From assembly GCA_028280115.1 (NCBI GenBank), contig JANQMJ010000011.1, positions 1 through 64,000 on the forward strand: 64,000 nt of DNA, in the 5' to 3' direction. The position numbers and the translations under genes are program-made. The notes under the pieces are model-generated. The model searched no databases. It saw only the letters and a list, made by a program, of their open reading frames with translations, and was not told the origin of the DNA. The stretch comes from Parvularculaceae bacterium (lineage in GTDB: Bacteria; Pseudomonadota; Alphaproteobacteria; Caulobacterales; Parvularculaceae). This document shows positions 1-9,749 of the stretch, one piece after another (position 1 is the first letter of the stretch; each line of letters begins with the position of its first letter).

Positions 1-20
1 TCTTCTGAAAGAGCTTGCAT
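1..20 (-). CDS. Possible start of an IS630-type transposase, cut by window edge
   Basis: Read on the minus strand, a strong Shine-Dalgarno (GGAGGTGG) precedes an ATG whose first codons give M-Q-A-L-S-E before the window ends. From memory this resembles the N-terminus of IS630-family transposases (M-x-A-L-S-x-D-L-R). Only six codons are visible, so the family call is a guess. The upstream 100 bases contain a GAATCA / TGATTC inverted pair that could belong to an element end, but no terminal repeat was proven. Confidence 0.25.
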
Positions 21-138
21 AATCCACCTCCAACCAGAGGGAATCACGCTTCGCTCAATCGTCAAAACTATGATTCAAACAGACCGTCCGATGCTCTAGA
101 GCTTCGGGCTTTTATTCTGAATCGCAGATCTTCCCCGC

Positions 139-260
139 CGCTCATTCCCGCGCCCGCGCGCGAAGGCGCGCTGATTATAATTTGACCGCATTCGCGGTCG
201 GGCCGGGAATCCATTTGCGCGTTGGTTTTGTGGATTCCCGCTTTCGCGGGAATGAGCGGG
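139..260. repeat. Intergenic nested palindrome with twin hairpins
   Basis: CTCATTCCCG (141-150) is inverted as CGGGAATGAG (248-257). Inside lie a hairpin GCGCGC-GAAG-GCGCGC (156-171), a second hairpin GACCGC-ATTC-GCGGTC (184-199), and a third, ATTCCCGC-TTTC-GCGGGAAT (234-253). The first two, with the spacer between them, recur at 11893-11936 and inverted at 12443-12486, so this is a dispersed family. The rest of bases 21-322 shows no gene. It lies just beyond the end of gltA, and no U-tract terminator was found. Confidence 0.7.
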
Positions 261-322
261 TCTTTGAGCTTTGCGCTGGTGCCGATTTATTGTCCAGCGT
301 CTAGGCGTTTAATCGGGCGCTG

Positions 323-1627
323 TTAGCGCTGCTCGATGGGCATGTAATCGCGCTTGGGCGCGCCGGTGTAGATCTGACGCGGCCGGCCGATCTTCTGGTT
401 CGGATCGAGCACCATTTCGAGCCATTGGGCGATCCAGCCGACGGTGCGCGCCACCGCGAACAACACCGTGAACATTGTCGTGGGAAAGCCCAACGCGCGC
501 AGCGTAATGCCGGAATAAAAATCGACATTGGGATAGAGCTTCTTCTCAATGAAGTATTCGTCTTCCAGCGCGATGCGCTCAAGCTCCATGGCGACCTTCA
601 ACAGCGGCTCGTCGCGGATGCCGACCGCGTCGAGCACTTCATGGCAGGCCTTGCGCAGGACTTTCGCCCGCGGATCGTAATTCTTGTAGACCCGGTGGCC
701 GAAGCCCATCAGCCGGAACGGATCGTCCTTGTCCTTTGCCCGGTTGATGAATTCGGGGATGCGGTCGATCGTGCCGATTTCTTCAAGCATGTTGAGCGCG
801 GCTTCGTTGGCGCCGCCATGGGCCGGGCCCCAGAGCGAAGCAATGCCCGCCGCGATGCAGGCGAAAGGATTAGCGCCGGACGAACCGGCGAGCCGCACGG
901 TCGACGTCGACGCGTTTTGCTCATGATCCATGTGTAGAATGAAAATCTTGTCGAGCGCGCTTGAAAGCACAGGATCGACTTCATACGGCTCGGCCGGAAC
1001 CGCAAAACACATGCGAATGAAATTGGACGTGTAGTCGAGGGCGTTGTCGGGAAAAACGAAGGGTTGCCCCATTGAATATTTATACGCCATCGCCGCGATC
1101 GTCGGCATTTTCGAAAGCATGCGATGACTGGCGATCAACCGCTGGTGGGGATCGGCAATGTCGGTGGAGTCGTGATAGAATGCGGACAGCGCGCCGACGA
1201 CGCCGACCATAATCGCCATCGGATGGGCGTCGCGGCGAAAGCCGTTATAGAAATTCTTGAGTTGTTCATGGACCATCGAATGCCGGGTGATCGAGGTCTC
1301 GAACGTATCAAGCGTGTCGCGGTCCGGCAGTTCGCCATAGACCACGAGATAGGCGACTTCGAGGAAGTTCGAATCTTCGGCGAGCTGATCGATGGGATAG
1401 CCGCGATAAAGCAAAACGCCTTCATCGCCGTCGATAAACGTAATCTTGGATTCGCAGCTTGCCGTGGAGGTAAAGCCGGGGTCGAAAGTAAAGGCGCCGG
1501 ACTCGCCGAAGAGCCGCCGAATATCGATGACATCCGGTCCGTGCGTGGCTTTGAAAACCGGAAACTCGTGCGCCTCGCCCGCCAGGGAAAGCTTCGCGGC
1601 GCCGACGTTTTTCAGTTCGCTGTTCAT
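323..1627 (-). CDS. gltA: Citrate synthase, type I
   Basis: Condenses acetyl-CoA with oxaloacetate at the entry of the TCA cycle, in the cytoplasm. The 434-residue product has the usual length. It shows the three catalytic positions of the family: His270 in [10 protein letters not shown], His311 in GFGHRVYKN and Asp369 in PNVDFYSG. The reading frame stays open upstream for 42 more codons, but those have no family resemblance. I chose the ATG at 1627 because an AGAGGCG ribosome site precedes it and the protein then starts in the family register. It follows gltX on the same strand after 85 bases that hold a likely promoter and a tandem palindromic operator. Confidence 0.96.
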   Translation of the reverse strand: MNSELKNVGAAKLSLAGEAHEFPVFKATHGPDVIDIRRLFGESGAFTFDPGFTSTASCESKITFIDGDEGVLLYRGYPIDQLAEDSNFLEVAYLVVYGELPDRDTLDTFETSITRHSMVHEQLKNFYNGFRRDAHPMAIMVGVVGALSAFYHDSTDIADPHQRLIASHRMLSKMPTIAAMAYKYSMGQPFVFPDNALDYTSNFIRMCFAVPAEPYEVDPVLSSALDKIFILHMDHEQNASTSTVRLAGSSGANPFACIAAGIASLWGPAHGGANEAALNMLEEIGTIDRIPEFINRAKDKDDPFRLMGFGHRVYKNYDPRAKVLRKACHEVLDAVGIRDEPLLKVAMELERIALEDEYFIEKKLYPNVDFYSGITLRALGFPTTMFTVLFAVARTVGWIAQWLEMVLDPNQKIGRPRQIYTGAPKRDYMPIEQR

Positions 1628-1645
1628 CGCCTCTGCCTTTCTTTT

Positions 1646-1681
1646 TTGCAGTGCACCATTTATGTTGCAGTGCACATAATA
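1646..1681 (-). promoter_or_regulatory. Tandem TGCA-N-TGCA operator and putative -10 of gltA
   Basis: Two identical 11-mers (TTGCAGTGCAC on the plus strand, 1646-1656 and 1665-1675) lie 19 bases apart in front of gltA. Each contains the palindrome TGCA-N-TGCA. On the gltA strand a TATTAT box (1676-1681) directly abuts the distal copy, so a bound protein would block transcription start. The TGC/GCA symmetry is reminiscent of PhaR-type sites, but the regulator is unknown. No convincing -35 was seen. Confidence 0.5.
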
Positions 1682-1712
1682 CCGCGATACGCGCAGGACG
1701 CCAGTCCCGCCA

Positions 1713-3125
1713 TCAGTTGATTTGATCGTTAATGCGCGCCAGCGCCTCCTCACGGCCTAGGCTGTAAAGCACCTGGCCGATGCCGGGCGAGGGCCGTCCG
1801 CCGGTTAACGCGGCCCTTAACGGCGCGCCAATCGCGCCAAAACCCACATCCAACTCGCTCGCGAGCGCATTGAGCCGGGCGTCGAGCGTTTCCGGCGTTA
1901 ACCATTTTTCCTCATCGAGAGCCGCGACGGCGGCTCGCATTATCTTCTTTGCGCCGTCCTTTTTCAACGGCTTGGCTGCTTTCCCGCTGATATCGATGGG
2001 GCGCGTCAGGAACAAAAATTCGCCGGCGGCGGCCGCATCGGCGAGCGTCGAACAGCGTTCTTTCAGGAACGGCGCGGCGCGCGTCAACCGGGCGGCATTA
2101 TCCGTATCAAGAACAATGCCTGCATTTTCGAGAAACGGTTTCGCCTTCTCGATGAAGGCGTCGTCATCGAGCATGGCGATGTAATAGGCGTTGATGTGGT
2201 TCAGCTTATCAAGGTCGAGCCGCGCCGGCGCCTTGTTGATCCCGGCGAGATCGAACCATTCAAGCGCCTTGTCGCGGGGAATGATCTCATCGTCGCCATG
2301 GGCCCAGCCAAGGCGCAGGAGATAGCTGGCAAGACCTTCGGGAAGATAGCCCATGTCGCGATAGGCCTCGACGCCAAGCGCGCCGTGACGTTTGGAGAGC
2401 TTCGCCCCGTCGGGACCATGGATCAGCGACACATGGGCGAAGACCGGAACCGGCCAGCCCAGCGCCTCGTAGATCTGTTTCTGGCGCGCCGCGTTGTTGA
2501 GATGATCGTCGCCGCGCACGATGTGGGTCACGCCCATATCGTGGTCGTCGACCACCACGGCGAGATTATAGGTCGGCCCGCCGTCGCTGCGTACAATGAT
2601 AAGATCGTCAAGCGCGGCGTTGGGAAACGAAACCGCGCCCTGGACCGCATCTTCGATGGCGGTCGCGCCTTCGCGCGGCGCCTTGAAGCGGACGGCGAAT
2701 GGCGCGCCTTGCGGCGGCGCTTGCGGATCGGCCTCGCGCCACGGGCTTTCGAACCGGACCTTTTGCGCTTTGGCCTTGTCGCGGGCGGCGGCGAGTTCTT
2801 CCGGCGTCAAATAGCACCGATAGGCTTTGCCGTCCGATAGAAGCTGGTTCGCAACATCCACATGTCGATCCCTGCGCGCATATTGCGAAAGGGGCTCGCC
2901 GTCCCAGTCGAGGCCGAGCCAGGAAAGCCCGTCGAGAATGGCATTAACGGCGTCTTCGGAATGGCGGGCGCGGTCGGTATCTTCGATGCGCAGGAGGAAT
3001 TTGCCGCCCCGGCCCCGGGCGTAAAGCCAGTTGAAAAGCGCCGTGCGCGCGCCCCCGATATGAAGAAAGCCCGTGGGCGAGGGGGCGAAACGCGTGACGA
3101 TGGGCGGCGTGGCGGTTTGGGGCAT
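1713..3125 (-). CDS. gltX: Glutamyl-tRNA synthetase
   Basis: Charges tRNA-Glu (and possibly tRNA-Gln, since many alphaproteobacteria use the amidotransferase route). At 470 residues it has normal family length. The class I signatures are present: HIGG at residues 22-25 within [17 protein letters not shown], and KLSKRHG near residue 250. A weak ribosome site precedes the ATG. The gene is divergent from comEC across 106 bases and lies upstream of gltA. The order comEC / gltX / gltA is typical of alphaproteobacteria. Confidence 0.96.
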   Translation of the reverse strand: MPQTATPPIVTRFAPSPTGFLHIGGARTALFNWLYARGRGGKFLLRIEDTDRARHSEDAVNAILDGLSWLGLDWDGEPLSQYARRDRHVDVANQLLSDGKAYRCYLTPEELAAARDKAKAQKVRFESPWREADPQAPPQGAPFAVRFKAPREGATAIEDAVQGAVSFPNAALDDLIIVRSDGGPTYNLAVVVDDHDMGVTHIVRGDDHLNNAARQKQIYEALGWPVPVFAHVSLIHGPDGAKLSKRHGALGVEAYRDMGYLPEGLASYLLRLGWAHGDDEIIPRDKALEWFDLAGINKAPARLDLDKLNHINAYYIAMLDDDAFIEKAKPFLENAGIVLDTDNAARLTRAAPFLKERCSTLADAAAAGEFLFLTRPIDISGKAAKPLKKDGAKKIMRAAVAALDEEKWLTPETLDARLNALASELDVGFGAIGAPLRAALTGGRPSPGIGQVLYSLGREEALARINDQIN

Positions 3126-3231
3126 CGCTTGCGGAGCGGCTCCGGATGGTGTGGCATGGCGAGGGTGGGAGGGGTGTTAGCACAAGCCGCCAAGCGGCGC
3201 CTATGAGGCCCCGAAAGGCCCTTATGAGGCG

Positions 3232-5376
3232 ATGACCGTCAGGGCTGAGGAAGAATTCGCGGAACCCGGTCTCGGTGCGGGGCGGCTGCGCGCGCTTCGC
3301 CGCCGTGCGCAATGGCTCGCGCGCGAGCGCCTTGCGGCGTGGCTGCGCGAAGACCGAAAAGCCCTCGGCCTGTGGACGCCGGTCGCCATCGGGGCCGGGG
3401 CGGGCATTTATTTCGGCCTCAAGACCGAGCCGGCCGCCATAATCGGCGTCGGCGCGCTGCTGGCGGCCGGCGCGGCTGCGGTTGCGATAAGGCGGCTGCG
3501 CCCGGTCTTGCTCGCGCTTTTTTTCGCAGCGCTGGGATTTATCGCTGCCGACTGGCGCACGGCTCAGGTATATGCGCCAGCGCTCGATCGGGAACTTGGC
3601 ATTGCTGCGGTGACCGGCCGGCTGGTCGCGATTGAGGAATTCGCTTCCTATCGCCGGCTGACCCTTGCGCTTGAGTCGATCGAGGACATCGACGGCGACG
3701 CCCTGCCGGCCCGGGCGCGCGTAACCTGGCGCGGCGAAGCATTCGATGCGGCGCTGGGCGATCTTGTGCGCCTGCGCGCCGGACTTGGTTCGCCGCCGCC
3801 GCCCATCGCGCCCGGCGCCTTTGATTACGCCCGGCTGCTTTATTTCGAACGTATTGGCGCGGTGGGTTTTGCCGTCACACCGCCGGAAGTTTTGTTGGAA
3901 GGCGAACAAAAGGTCCGTTTTTCCGTTTGGGTCGGAAACCTGCGCGCGACGCTGTTCCAGCGCATTACGACCGCAGCGCCCAGCCAGGGCGGGGCGATTG
4001 TCGCCGCCATTGTCACGGGCAGGCGCGACGCCATTAAAGACGAGGCCCGTTACGCCTTGCGCGATGCAGGGCTCGCTCATCTCCTCGCCATATCGGGCCT
4101 GCATATGGGCCTGGCGACGGGGCTGATCTTTTTCGCCGTGCGCCTCGGCCTGGCGGCGATCGAGCCCTTGGCGCTGCGTTTTCCCATCAAGAAATGGGCG
4201 GCCGCGGCGGCGCTCGCCTCGGGCCTTTTCTATCTTGTCATTTCGGGAAGCGGCTGGTCGGCGCGGCGCGCATTCATCATGGCGGCGATCATCTTCGCCG
4301 CCATCCTGGTCGACCGGCGGGCGCTTTCGCTGCGCAATGTGGCGATCGCGGCCTGCGCTATCCTTTTGACGACGCCGGAAGCGGTATTTCATCCGGGCTT
4401 TCAGATGTCTTTCGCCGCGGTGACGGCGCTCATCGCCGGCTATGAATGGATGAGCCGGCGGGCTGATCCCAATCGCAGCTTTACCCTGCCGGCGCGGGTC
4501 AAACGCTATGGGCTGGGGCTCGCCGCGACCGACATCATCGCCGCTTCGGCGACTGCGCCGTTCGCGCTTTATCATTTCAACCGCGTCGCGCTTTATTCCC
4601 TGCCGGCCAATATATTGGCGATGCCGCTGATGGCGTTCTGGATCATGCCGGCGGCGGTGACCGGCCTTATCCTTGCGCCGTTCGGGCTCGACGCCTGGGC
4701 GTGGCGGGTTTCAGCGGCCGGCGTTGAAACGATCCTGGCGATTGCCAAGGCGGTTTCAAGCTGGCCTGGTTCGGTTTCGCTGACCCCGCAATGGCCGCTC
4801 GCCGCGCTGTTGGCGCTGGTCCTGGGCGGACTGTGGCTTTGCCTGGCGCGCTCGCCCCTGCGCCTGGCCGGACTGTTGGGAATGCCGCTTGCCGCATTGA
4901 TCGTCGCCGGCGTTCGCACGCCGGATGTTTTTGTCGCTGCGTCGGGCAGGAACGCCGCGGTTATTGCGCCGGCGGGCGGCGGCGAGTTGATCGCTTACAG
5001 CACCAGGCGCGACCGTTTTTCCCTTTCCCGCTGGCGCGAGGCGGCGGGCTTCGACTGGACCGAGGGGGAAACCTCAAAAATGCGCGACAGCGCGGATTGC
5101 GACGACGCGGGCTGCGTGATGGCGCTGCCGGGCAAGGGCGTTATCTCTTTTATCGAGGATGAAAGCGTGCTGGCTGAAGACTGCGCCCGCACCGATCTGG
5201 TCGTCGCGTTCTTTTTCGCCGACGGCAAAGACTGGCGCGCTTGCAACGCTGTCCTGATCGATCGCGGATCGGTATGGCGGCGCGGGGCCCATGCGGCATG
5301 GCTCGATGAAGGCGCGGTCGACATTCGCACTGTTGCGGAAGCCCGCGGGACGCGGCCGTGGACCCCCGCTCAGTAA
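3232..5376 (+). CDS. comEC: ComEC/Rec2-family DNA uptake channel protein, without a beta-lactamase-like domain
   Basis: Polytopic inner-membrane protein of the ComEC/Rec2 family, expected to carry single-stranded DNA across the cytoplasmic membrane during transformation. The 714 residues have an N-terminal DUF4131-like part (about 45-200) and a hydrophobic competence domain (about 225-500) containing [14 protein letters not shown]. The C-terminal third lacks the metallo-beta-lactamase HxHxDH motif found in Gram-positive ComEC. The ATG has only a short GAGG three bases upstream, so the start is somewhat uncertain. Its 3' end overlaps convergent lexA by 7 bases. No other competence gene is in view. 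Confidence 0.85.
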   Translation: MTVRAEEEFAEPGLGAGRLRALRRRAQWLARERLAAWLREDRKALGLWTPVAIGAGAGIYFGLKTEPAAIIGVGALLAAGAAAVAIRRLRPVLLALFFAALGFIAADWRTAQVYAPALDRELGIAAVTGRLVAIEEFASYRRLTLALESIEDIDGDALPARARVTWRGEAFDAALGDLVRLRAGLGSPPPPIAPGAFDYARLLYFERIGAVGFAVTPPEVLLEGEQKVRFSVWVGNLRATLFQRITTAAPSQGGAIVAAIVTGRRDAIKDEARYALRDAGLAHLLAISGLHMGLATGLIFFAVRLGLAAIEPLALRFPIKKWAAAAALASGLFYLVISGSGWSARRAFIMAAIIFAAILVDRRALSLRNVAIAACAILLTTPEAVFHPGFQMSFAAVTALIAGYEWMSRRADPNRSFTLPARVKRYGLGLAATDIIAASATAPFALYHFNRVALYSLPANILAMPLMAFWIMPAAVTGLILAPFGLDAWAWRVSAAGVETILAIAKAVSSWPGSVSLTPQWPLAALLALVLGGLWLCLARSPLRLAGLLGMPLAALIVAGVRTPDVFVAASGRNAAVIAPAGGGELIAYSTRRDRFSLSRWREAAGFDWTEGETSKMRDSADCDDAGCVMALPGKGVISFIEDESVLAEDCARTDLVVAFFFADGKDWRACNAVLIDRGSVWRRGAHAAWLDEGAVDIRTVAEARGTRPWTPAQ

Positions 5377-6080
5377 CGCCGCATCAACCCGATCAGCTTG
5401 CCCTGCACGGCGACCCTGTCGGGCCCGTAAATCCGGGTTTCGAAGGCGGGATTGGCCGCTTCAAGGGCGATGGAAGCGCCCTTTTTGCGCAGCCGCTTAA
5501 GGGTTGCTTCTTCGTTGTCCACCAGAGCGACGACGATATCGCCGGAGCCGGCGTCGTCACAGCGCTTGATGATGGCGAAATCGCCCTCATGGATGCCGGC
5601 GTTGATCATCGACTCGCCCTGCACTTCAAGCACGAAATGCTCGCCGCCGCCGAGCAGGGCGGCAGGGGCGCCGATGCGGTCGACCTCGTGCTGGATCGCC
5701 TCGATCGGCGTGCCGGCGGCGATGCGGCCGAGCACCGGCAGTTCGGTAACGCCTTCGCCCGCCGCCGTCAGCGGGGCCGGGCGCTGCCGCTTGCCCTTAA
5801 ACCCGCCTTCGACCACCGAGGGCGAAAAGCCTTTGCCACCGCTCCGCGACCGGCTGGTGGCGACCTCTTCGGGCAGGCGCATGACTTCGAGCGCCCGGGC
5901 GCGATTGGGCAGGCGGCGGATAAAGCCGCGTTCTTCCAGCGCCGTGATCAGCCGGTGGATGCCGGACTTGGAGCGCAGATCAAGCGCATCCTTCATTTCA
6001 TCGAAGGACGGGGAAACGCCGGTTTCGCGAATCCGCTGATTAATGAATATCAATAGATCGTGCTGCTTTTTCGTCAGCAT
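5370..6080 (-). CDS. lexA: LexA repressor
   Basis: SOS-response repressor that self-cleaves when RecA is activated. The 236-residue product has an N-terminal winged helix-turn-helix (about 1-65), a hinge, and a C-terminal S24 peptidase domain. The cleavage bond is Ala122-Gly123 in RIAAGTPI. The catalytic dyad is Ser157 in QGESM and Lys195 in ATLKRL. A perfect GTTC-N7-GTTC box lies about 90 bases upstream, so autoregulation is expected. It sits between comEC and trpC, as in many alphaproteobacteria. The moaC-moeA pair often found between trpC and lexA is absent. Confidence 0.96.
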   Translation of the reverse strand: MLTKKQHDLLIFINQRIRETGVSPSFDEMKDALDLRSKSGIHRLITALEERGFIRRLPNRARALEVMRLPEEVATSRSRSGGKGFSPSVVEGGFKGKRQRPAPLTAAGEGVTELPVLGRIAAGTPIEAIQHEVDRIGAPAALLGGGEHFVLEVQGESMINAGIHEGDFAIIKRCDDAGSGDIVVALVDNEEATLKRLRKKGASIALEAANPAFETRIYGPDRVAVQGKLIGLMRRY

Positions 6081-6169
6081 GGGCTCAACTCCATCGCGTC
6101 ATGTTTGGCCGCGGACAACCAAGGGCTGCTTCCACCGCCGAAACGACACCGGAACAAAACAACAACGAT

Positions 6170-6184
6170 GTTCTATGGTTGTTC
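6170..6184 (-). promoter_or_regulatory. LexA (SOS) box upstream of lexA
   Basis: The sequence reads GTTC-TATGGTT-GTTC, an exact match to the alphaproteobacterial GTTC-N7-GTTC LexA site. It lies in the 153-base gap between lexA and trpC, and the only gene starting from this gap is lexA. On that strand the site overlaps a TAGAAC element that could be the -10. No second box was found in the window. Confidence 0.8.
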
Positions 6185-6233
6185 TCTTTGGCCGTCAACA
6201 CCTGTGTGAAGAGCGCTGGCCTAAGGCGCGGAA

Positions 6234-7028
6234 CTAAACAGGTTTTGCCGGCGACAACAGCGCGCGGGTTGCGGCGGCGACATCGTCCTGACGCATCAGG
6301 CTTTCCCCGACGAGAAAGGCCTTGGCGCCGGCGCCGGCGAGGTCGACGAGATCGTCGTGGCAAGCGATGCCGCTCTCGCTGACCACGAGGACGCCTGCCG
6401 GCGCCATGGGCGCAAGCTCATGGGTCGTGCGAAGGTTGGTCCGGAATATCTTGAGGTTCCGGTTATTTATGCCGATGAGATCAGCGTTAAGATCAATCGC
6501 CCGGCGCATCTCATCGCGGTCGTGGACTTCCACCAGGACGTCGAGCGAGAGTTGCTGAGCGGCCGCCATCAGCTCGCCCGCCTGTGGGTCGGAAAGACAA
6601 GCCATAATCAGCAATATGCAATCCGCGCCCCAGGCCCGCGCTTCGACCGCCTGGTAGGGATCGATCATGAAATCCTTGCGCAGAACGGGCAGGGCGACCG
6701 CGGTGCGCGCCGCCTTGAGGTGGTCCGGCGCGCCCTGAAAGCTCGGCCCATCGGTGAGCACCGAAAGACAGATTGCGCCGCCGGCCGCATAGGCCCCGGC
6801 ATGGGCGGCGGGGTCGAAGCTTTCGCGGATAAGACCCTTTGACGGACTTGCCTTTTTGATTTCGGCGATGAGCGCGAAACCGCTTACCGCCTTGCGTTCC
6901 AGCGCCGCGCGAAAGCCTCGCGGCCGGGTTTCCTTGGCGAGCGCCTCCAGGGCCGCAAGGGGCGTATTGGCCTTGGCTGCGGCGACTTCCTGCTTTTTGT
7001 AAGCGATGATGTCGTCAAGGATGGTCAT
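6234..7028 (-). CDS. trpC: Indole-3-glycerol-phosphate synthase
   Basis: Closes the indole ring of tryptophan, converting CdRP to indole-glycerol phosphate. The 264-residue TIM barrel carries the family motifs [12 protein letters not shown] near residue 55, LRKDFM near 115, GINNRNL near 185 and SESGI near 215. It is a stand-alone TrpC with no fused TrpF. Its start overlaps the stop of trpD by 4 bases, so the two are translationally coupled in a trpG-trpD-trpC operon. Confidence 0.95.
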   Translation of the reverse strand: MTILDDIIAYKKQEVAAAKANTPLAALEALAKETRPRGFRAALERKAVSGFALIAEIKKASPSKGLIRESFDPAAHAGAYAAGGAICLSVLTDGPSFQGAPDHLKAARTAVALPVLRKDFMIDPYQAVEARAWGADCILLIMACLSDPQAGELMAAAQQLSLDVLVEVHDRDEMRRAIDLNADLIGINNRNLKIFRTNLRTTHELAPMAPAGVLVVSESGIACHDDLVDLAGAGAKAFLVGESLMRQDDVAAATRALLSPAKPV

Positions 7029-8044
7029 GGGGCGCTGTTGGATATTTCCACAAGGCGGTCGAGGGCACGCCGCGCCGCGCCGGAATCGATCGCCGTCTGG
7101 GCAAGTTGCGCGCCGGCCTTAAGATCGCTTGCGCGTTCTGCAATCACCAGCGCCGCGGCCGCGTTAAGAACGGCAATGTCGCGGAACGCTCCGGGCGCGC
7201 CGTCGAGCATTCTGCCAAGCGCTTCGGCGTTTTCCTCCGGCGCGCCGCCTTTCAGGGCCTCCGGCGCGGCGCGGGGAAGGCCCGCATCTTCGGGCCCGAC
7301 CTCGAACTCTTTCACGGCGCCGTCCTTCAGTGCGGCGACATAGCTCGGGCCGGTGGTTGTTAACTCATCAAGACCGTCCGAACCGTGGACCACCCAGGCG
7401 GCCTCAACGCGCAGTCGCGGCAACGCTTCGGCGATGGGGCGCAGCAGGTCGCGGGAAAAAATCCCCATGAGTTGTCGCCGCGCGCCGGCGGGATTGGAAA
7501 GCGGGCCAAGCAGATTGAACAGGGTTCGAACGCCAAGCCCCGTGCGCGCGCCTGCGGCGTGGCCGACAGGCTTGTGATGCAGCGCGGCGAACATGAAACC
7601 GACGCCGGCCTCCCGGATGCAACGGGCGATGATCGCCGGCGGCGCATCGAGCCGCACGCCGAGCGCCGCCAGCACGTCGGACGAGCCCGACTGCGAGGAA
7701 GCGGCGCGATTGCCGTGCTTGGCGACGGGAATGCCGGCCCCAGCGGCGACCAACGCCGCGGCGGTCGAAACGTTGAACGTGCCGGCGCCGTCGCCGCCGG
7801 TTCCGCAAGTGTCGATGGCGTCCGGCGGCGCCTCGACGGCGAGGGCTTTATCGCGCATGGCTTCGGCGGCGGCGGCGATTTCCTCGACGGTCTCGCCCCG
7901 TGCGCGCAGCGCGGCGAGAAACCCGGCGATTTCAACATCGCTCGCCGCGCCGGACAAAATAACCCCGATGGCGCCGCGCATTTGCTCGGCGGAAAGCGGC
8001 GCGCCGGACATGGCTTGCGCCAGATATGGCGTAAACGCGCTCAC
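7025..8044 (-). CDS. trpD: Anthranilate phosphoribosyltransferase
   Basis: Transfers phosphoribosyl from PRPP to anthranilate. The 339-residue protein has the usual length. It shows the glycine-rich [17 protein letters not shown] loop near residues 78-94 and the [20 protein letters not shown] segment that binds PRPP and anthranilate. It overlaps trpG by 4 bases at its start and trpC by 4 bases at its end, forming a tight three-gene unit. Confidence 0.95.
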   Translation of the reverse strand: MSAFTPYLAQAMSGAPLSAEQMRGAIGVILSGAASDVEIAGFLAALRARGETVEEIAAAAEAMRDKALAVEAPPDAIDTCGTGGDGAGTFNVSTAAALVAAGAGIPVAKHGNRAASSQSGSSDVLAALGVRLDAPPAIIARCIREAGVGFMFAALHHKPVGHAAGARTGLGVRTLFNLLGPLSNPAGARRQLMGIFSRDLLRPIAEALPRLRVEAAWVVHGSDGLDELTTTGPSYVAALKDGAVKEFEVGPEDAGLPRAAPEALKGGAPEENAEALGRMLDGAPGAFRDIAVLNAAAALVIAERASDLKAGAQLAQTAIDSGAARRALDRLVEISNSAP

Positions 8045-8619
8045 GCTCGCGCTCGTTTTAAAAAGTTGGCGATAATGGTCGCGCCATGTTCGCTGGCGAT
8101 GCTTTCCGGATGAAACTGCACGCCGCCGATGGGCAGCGTTTTATGAGAGATTGCCATGATCTCGGCGTCGTCGTCGGCGGTTGCAATCACCGCGAGATCA
8201 TCCGGCAGGAACGCGCGGTCGACCACCAGGGAATGATAACGCGTCGCGGTAAAGGGCGAGGGCACGCCGTCGAAGATCCAACGCCGCAGATGGACGACCT
8301 CGCAGGTCTTGCCGTGCATCAGCCGGCCCGCCGGACTGATGGTTCCGCCGAATGCCTGGGCGATGGCCTGCATGCCCAGACATACCCCGAAGACCGGCGT
8401 TTGCTTCTTGGCCGCCGCCTTGACCAGGTCGAGGCAAATCCCCGCTTCGTCAGGCGTGCAGGGTCCCGGCGACAGGAATAGGGCTTTCGCCCCCATATTA
8501 AGCGCTTCCTCGGCGGTGACGGCGTCGTTTCTGACGACATCGACGTCCTCGCCCAGCCCGCCGATCAGATGAACCAGGTTGTGTGTGAAGCTGTCGTAAT
8601 TGTCGATCACGAGGATCAT
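8041..8619 (-). CDS. trpG: Anthranilate synthase component II (glutamine amidotransferase)
   Basis: Supplies ammonia from glutamine to TrpE for anthranilate synthesis. The 192-residue class I amidotransferase has the nucleophile Cys80 in GVCLGMQ and His170/Glu172 in QFHPES. In some bacteria this subunit also serves para-aminobenzoate synthesis, which cannot be excluded here. It is the first gene of trpGDC and is 3.9 kb away from trpE, so its promoter must lie in the 141-base gap shared with the divergent deacetylase gene. No clear promoter was resolved there. Confidence 0.93.
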   Translation of the reverse strand: MILVIDNYDSFTHNLVHLIGGLGEDVDVVRNDAVTAEEALNMGAKALFLSPGPCTPDEAGICLDLVKAAAKKQTPVFGVCLGMQAIAQAFGGTISPAGRLMHGKTCEVVHLRRWIFDGVPSPFTATRYHSLVVDRAFLPDDLAVIATADDDAEIMAISHKTLPIGGVQFHPESIASEHGATIIANFLKRARA

Positions 8620-8760
8620 AAGCGCCTGAGAATCATGAATACTGACAGATCGGCAGGTTTAGCGCGGCGGCGGCGCGGCGCAAGCGTGCGATTTTGCGCC
8701 TGCGCGAGACATTGGACAACCAGGGCCGCGGCGGGTCGCGGACGGATGAGGATCAGCGCC

Positions 8761-9735
8761 ATGGGAAGGGCGGGCAACGCCGGCATGATCGCGACCTTTG
8801 CGATTGCCCTCGCCGGCGTCGTTATCGGCGCTGTGGCCGCCTATGTCAGCGAATATGGCGCGGCGGCGCGGGCGTCGAAAACCGCCGCCATGACGGCGGC
8901 GCTGCGCGAAAATGCCGGTACCGCCCGGCTTTGGCGCGAGCGCGACGTGATCGTTGAGCGGGTTCTGGCCGGCGAAAATCTTGAACGCCTGCCGCCGCCG
9001 GCGCCGCTGATCGCGCCCATGCGGCCGAAAATCATCATTATTTTCGACGACATGGGGCTCGACCGCCGCGCCCTGGAGCGCATCTCGCGTCTGCCCGGTC
9101 CGGTGACGCTGTCGTTTTTGCCTTACGCGCGCAACGTCGACAAACGCGCCGAAGCCGCGCGTGCGCGCGGCGTTGAAACCATGCTGCATTTGCCCATGGA
9201 GCCGGCGGGCGACGAGGATCCCGGTCCCCACGCCCTGCGCTCGGATATGACCGGCGCCAGGTTCATCAAGGAGCTTGAGTGGAATCTCGGCCGCATGACG
9301 GGATTTGTCGGCGTCAACAATCACATGGGCTCGAAACTGACCGCCGATGAAGCGGCGATGAAAACCTTGCTCGCTTATCTCAAGCAAGAAGGATTGTTCT
9401 TTGTCGACTCGGTCACCACCGGCGACAGTGTGGCGCGGCAGGCCGGCGCCATGGTCGGGGCCACGGTCTTTTCCCGCGACGTCTTTCTCGACGCCGAAGC
9501 CGAAACGGCAGCGGAAATTAAAAATCGGCTACGACTGGTCGAACGCATTGCGCGCGAAACCGGCTTTGCGGTGGCGATCTGCCATCCTTATGAGGAAACC
9601 CTGGACATCATCGGGCCGTGGCTGACCAGCGCGCCCTATCGCGGTTTCGATCTAGTCGCCGCAAGCGCGCTGATTGATATCGAACGCCGCCTTTCCAAGC
9701 CCCTGATGGCTGACGCCCAGGCGGCGAAACTCTAG
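8761..9735 (+). CDS. YibQ-type divergent polysaccharide deacetylase
   Basis: Member of the divergent polysaccharide deacetylase family (PF04748, YibQ-like), probably acting on envelope polysaccharide or peptidoglycan outside the membrane. The 324-residue product starts with a membrane anchor (about residues 9-29). The deacetylase fold follows with the Asp96-Asp97 pair in IIIIFDDMG, then LHLPMEP, GVNNHMGS and ICHPY motifs. The frame is open further upstream, but GAGGAT seven bases before the ATG at 8761 and the signal anchor decide the start. It faces ggt tail to tail with a 14-base gap and separates trpE from trpG. Confidence 0.85.
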   Translation: MGRAGNAGMIATFAIALAGVVIGAVAAYVSEYGAAARASKTAAMTAALRENAGTARLWRERDVIVERVLAGENLERLPPPAPLIAPMRPKIIIIFDDMGLDRRALERISRLPGPVTLSFLPYARNVDKRAEAARARGVETMLHLPMEPAGDEDPGPHALRSDMTGARFIKELEWNLGRMTGFVGVNNHMGSKLTADEAAMKTLLAYLKQEGLFFVDSVTTGDSVARQAGAMVGATVFSRDVFLDAEAETAAEIKNRLRLVERIARETGFAVAICHPYEETLDIIGPWLTSAPYRGFDLVAASALIDIERRLSKPLMADAQAAKL

Positions 9736-9749
9736 TTCGCCTGCGCCGG

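Noticed and set aside
139..260. CRISPR-like array in the repeat-rich gaps
   Set aside because: Repeats are palindromic and not regularly spaced, with no uniform spacers and no cas genes in the window.
2944..4575. 543-codon minus-strand frame across the gltX and comEC starts
   Set aside because: Runs through two real genes and their shared promoter region and has low-complexity Arg/Gly composition.
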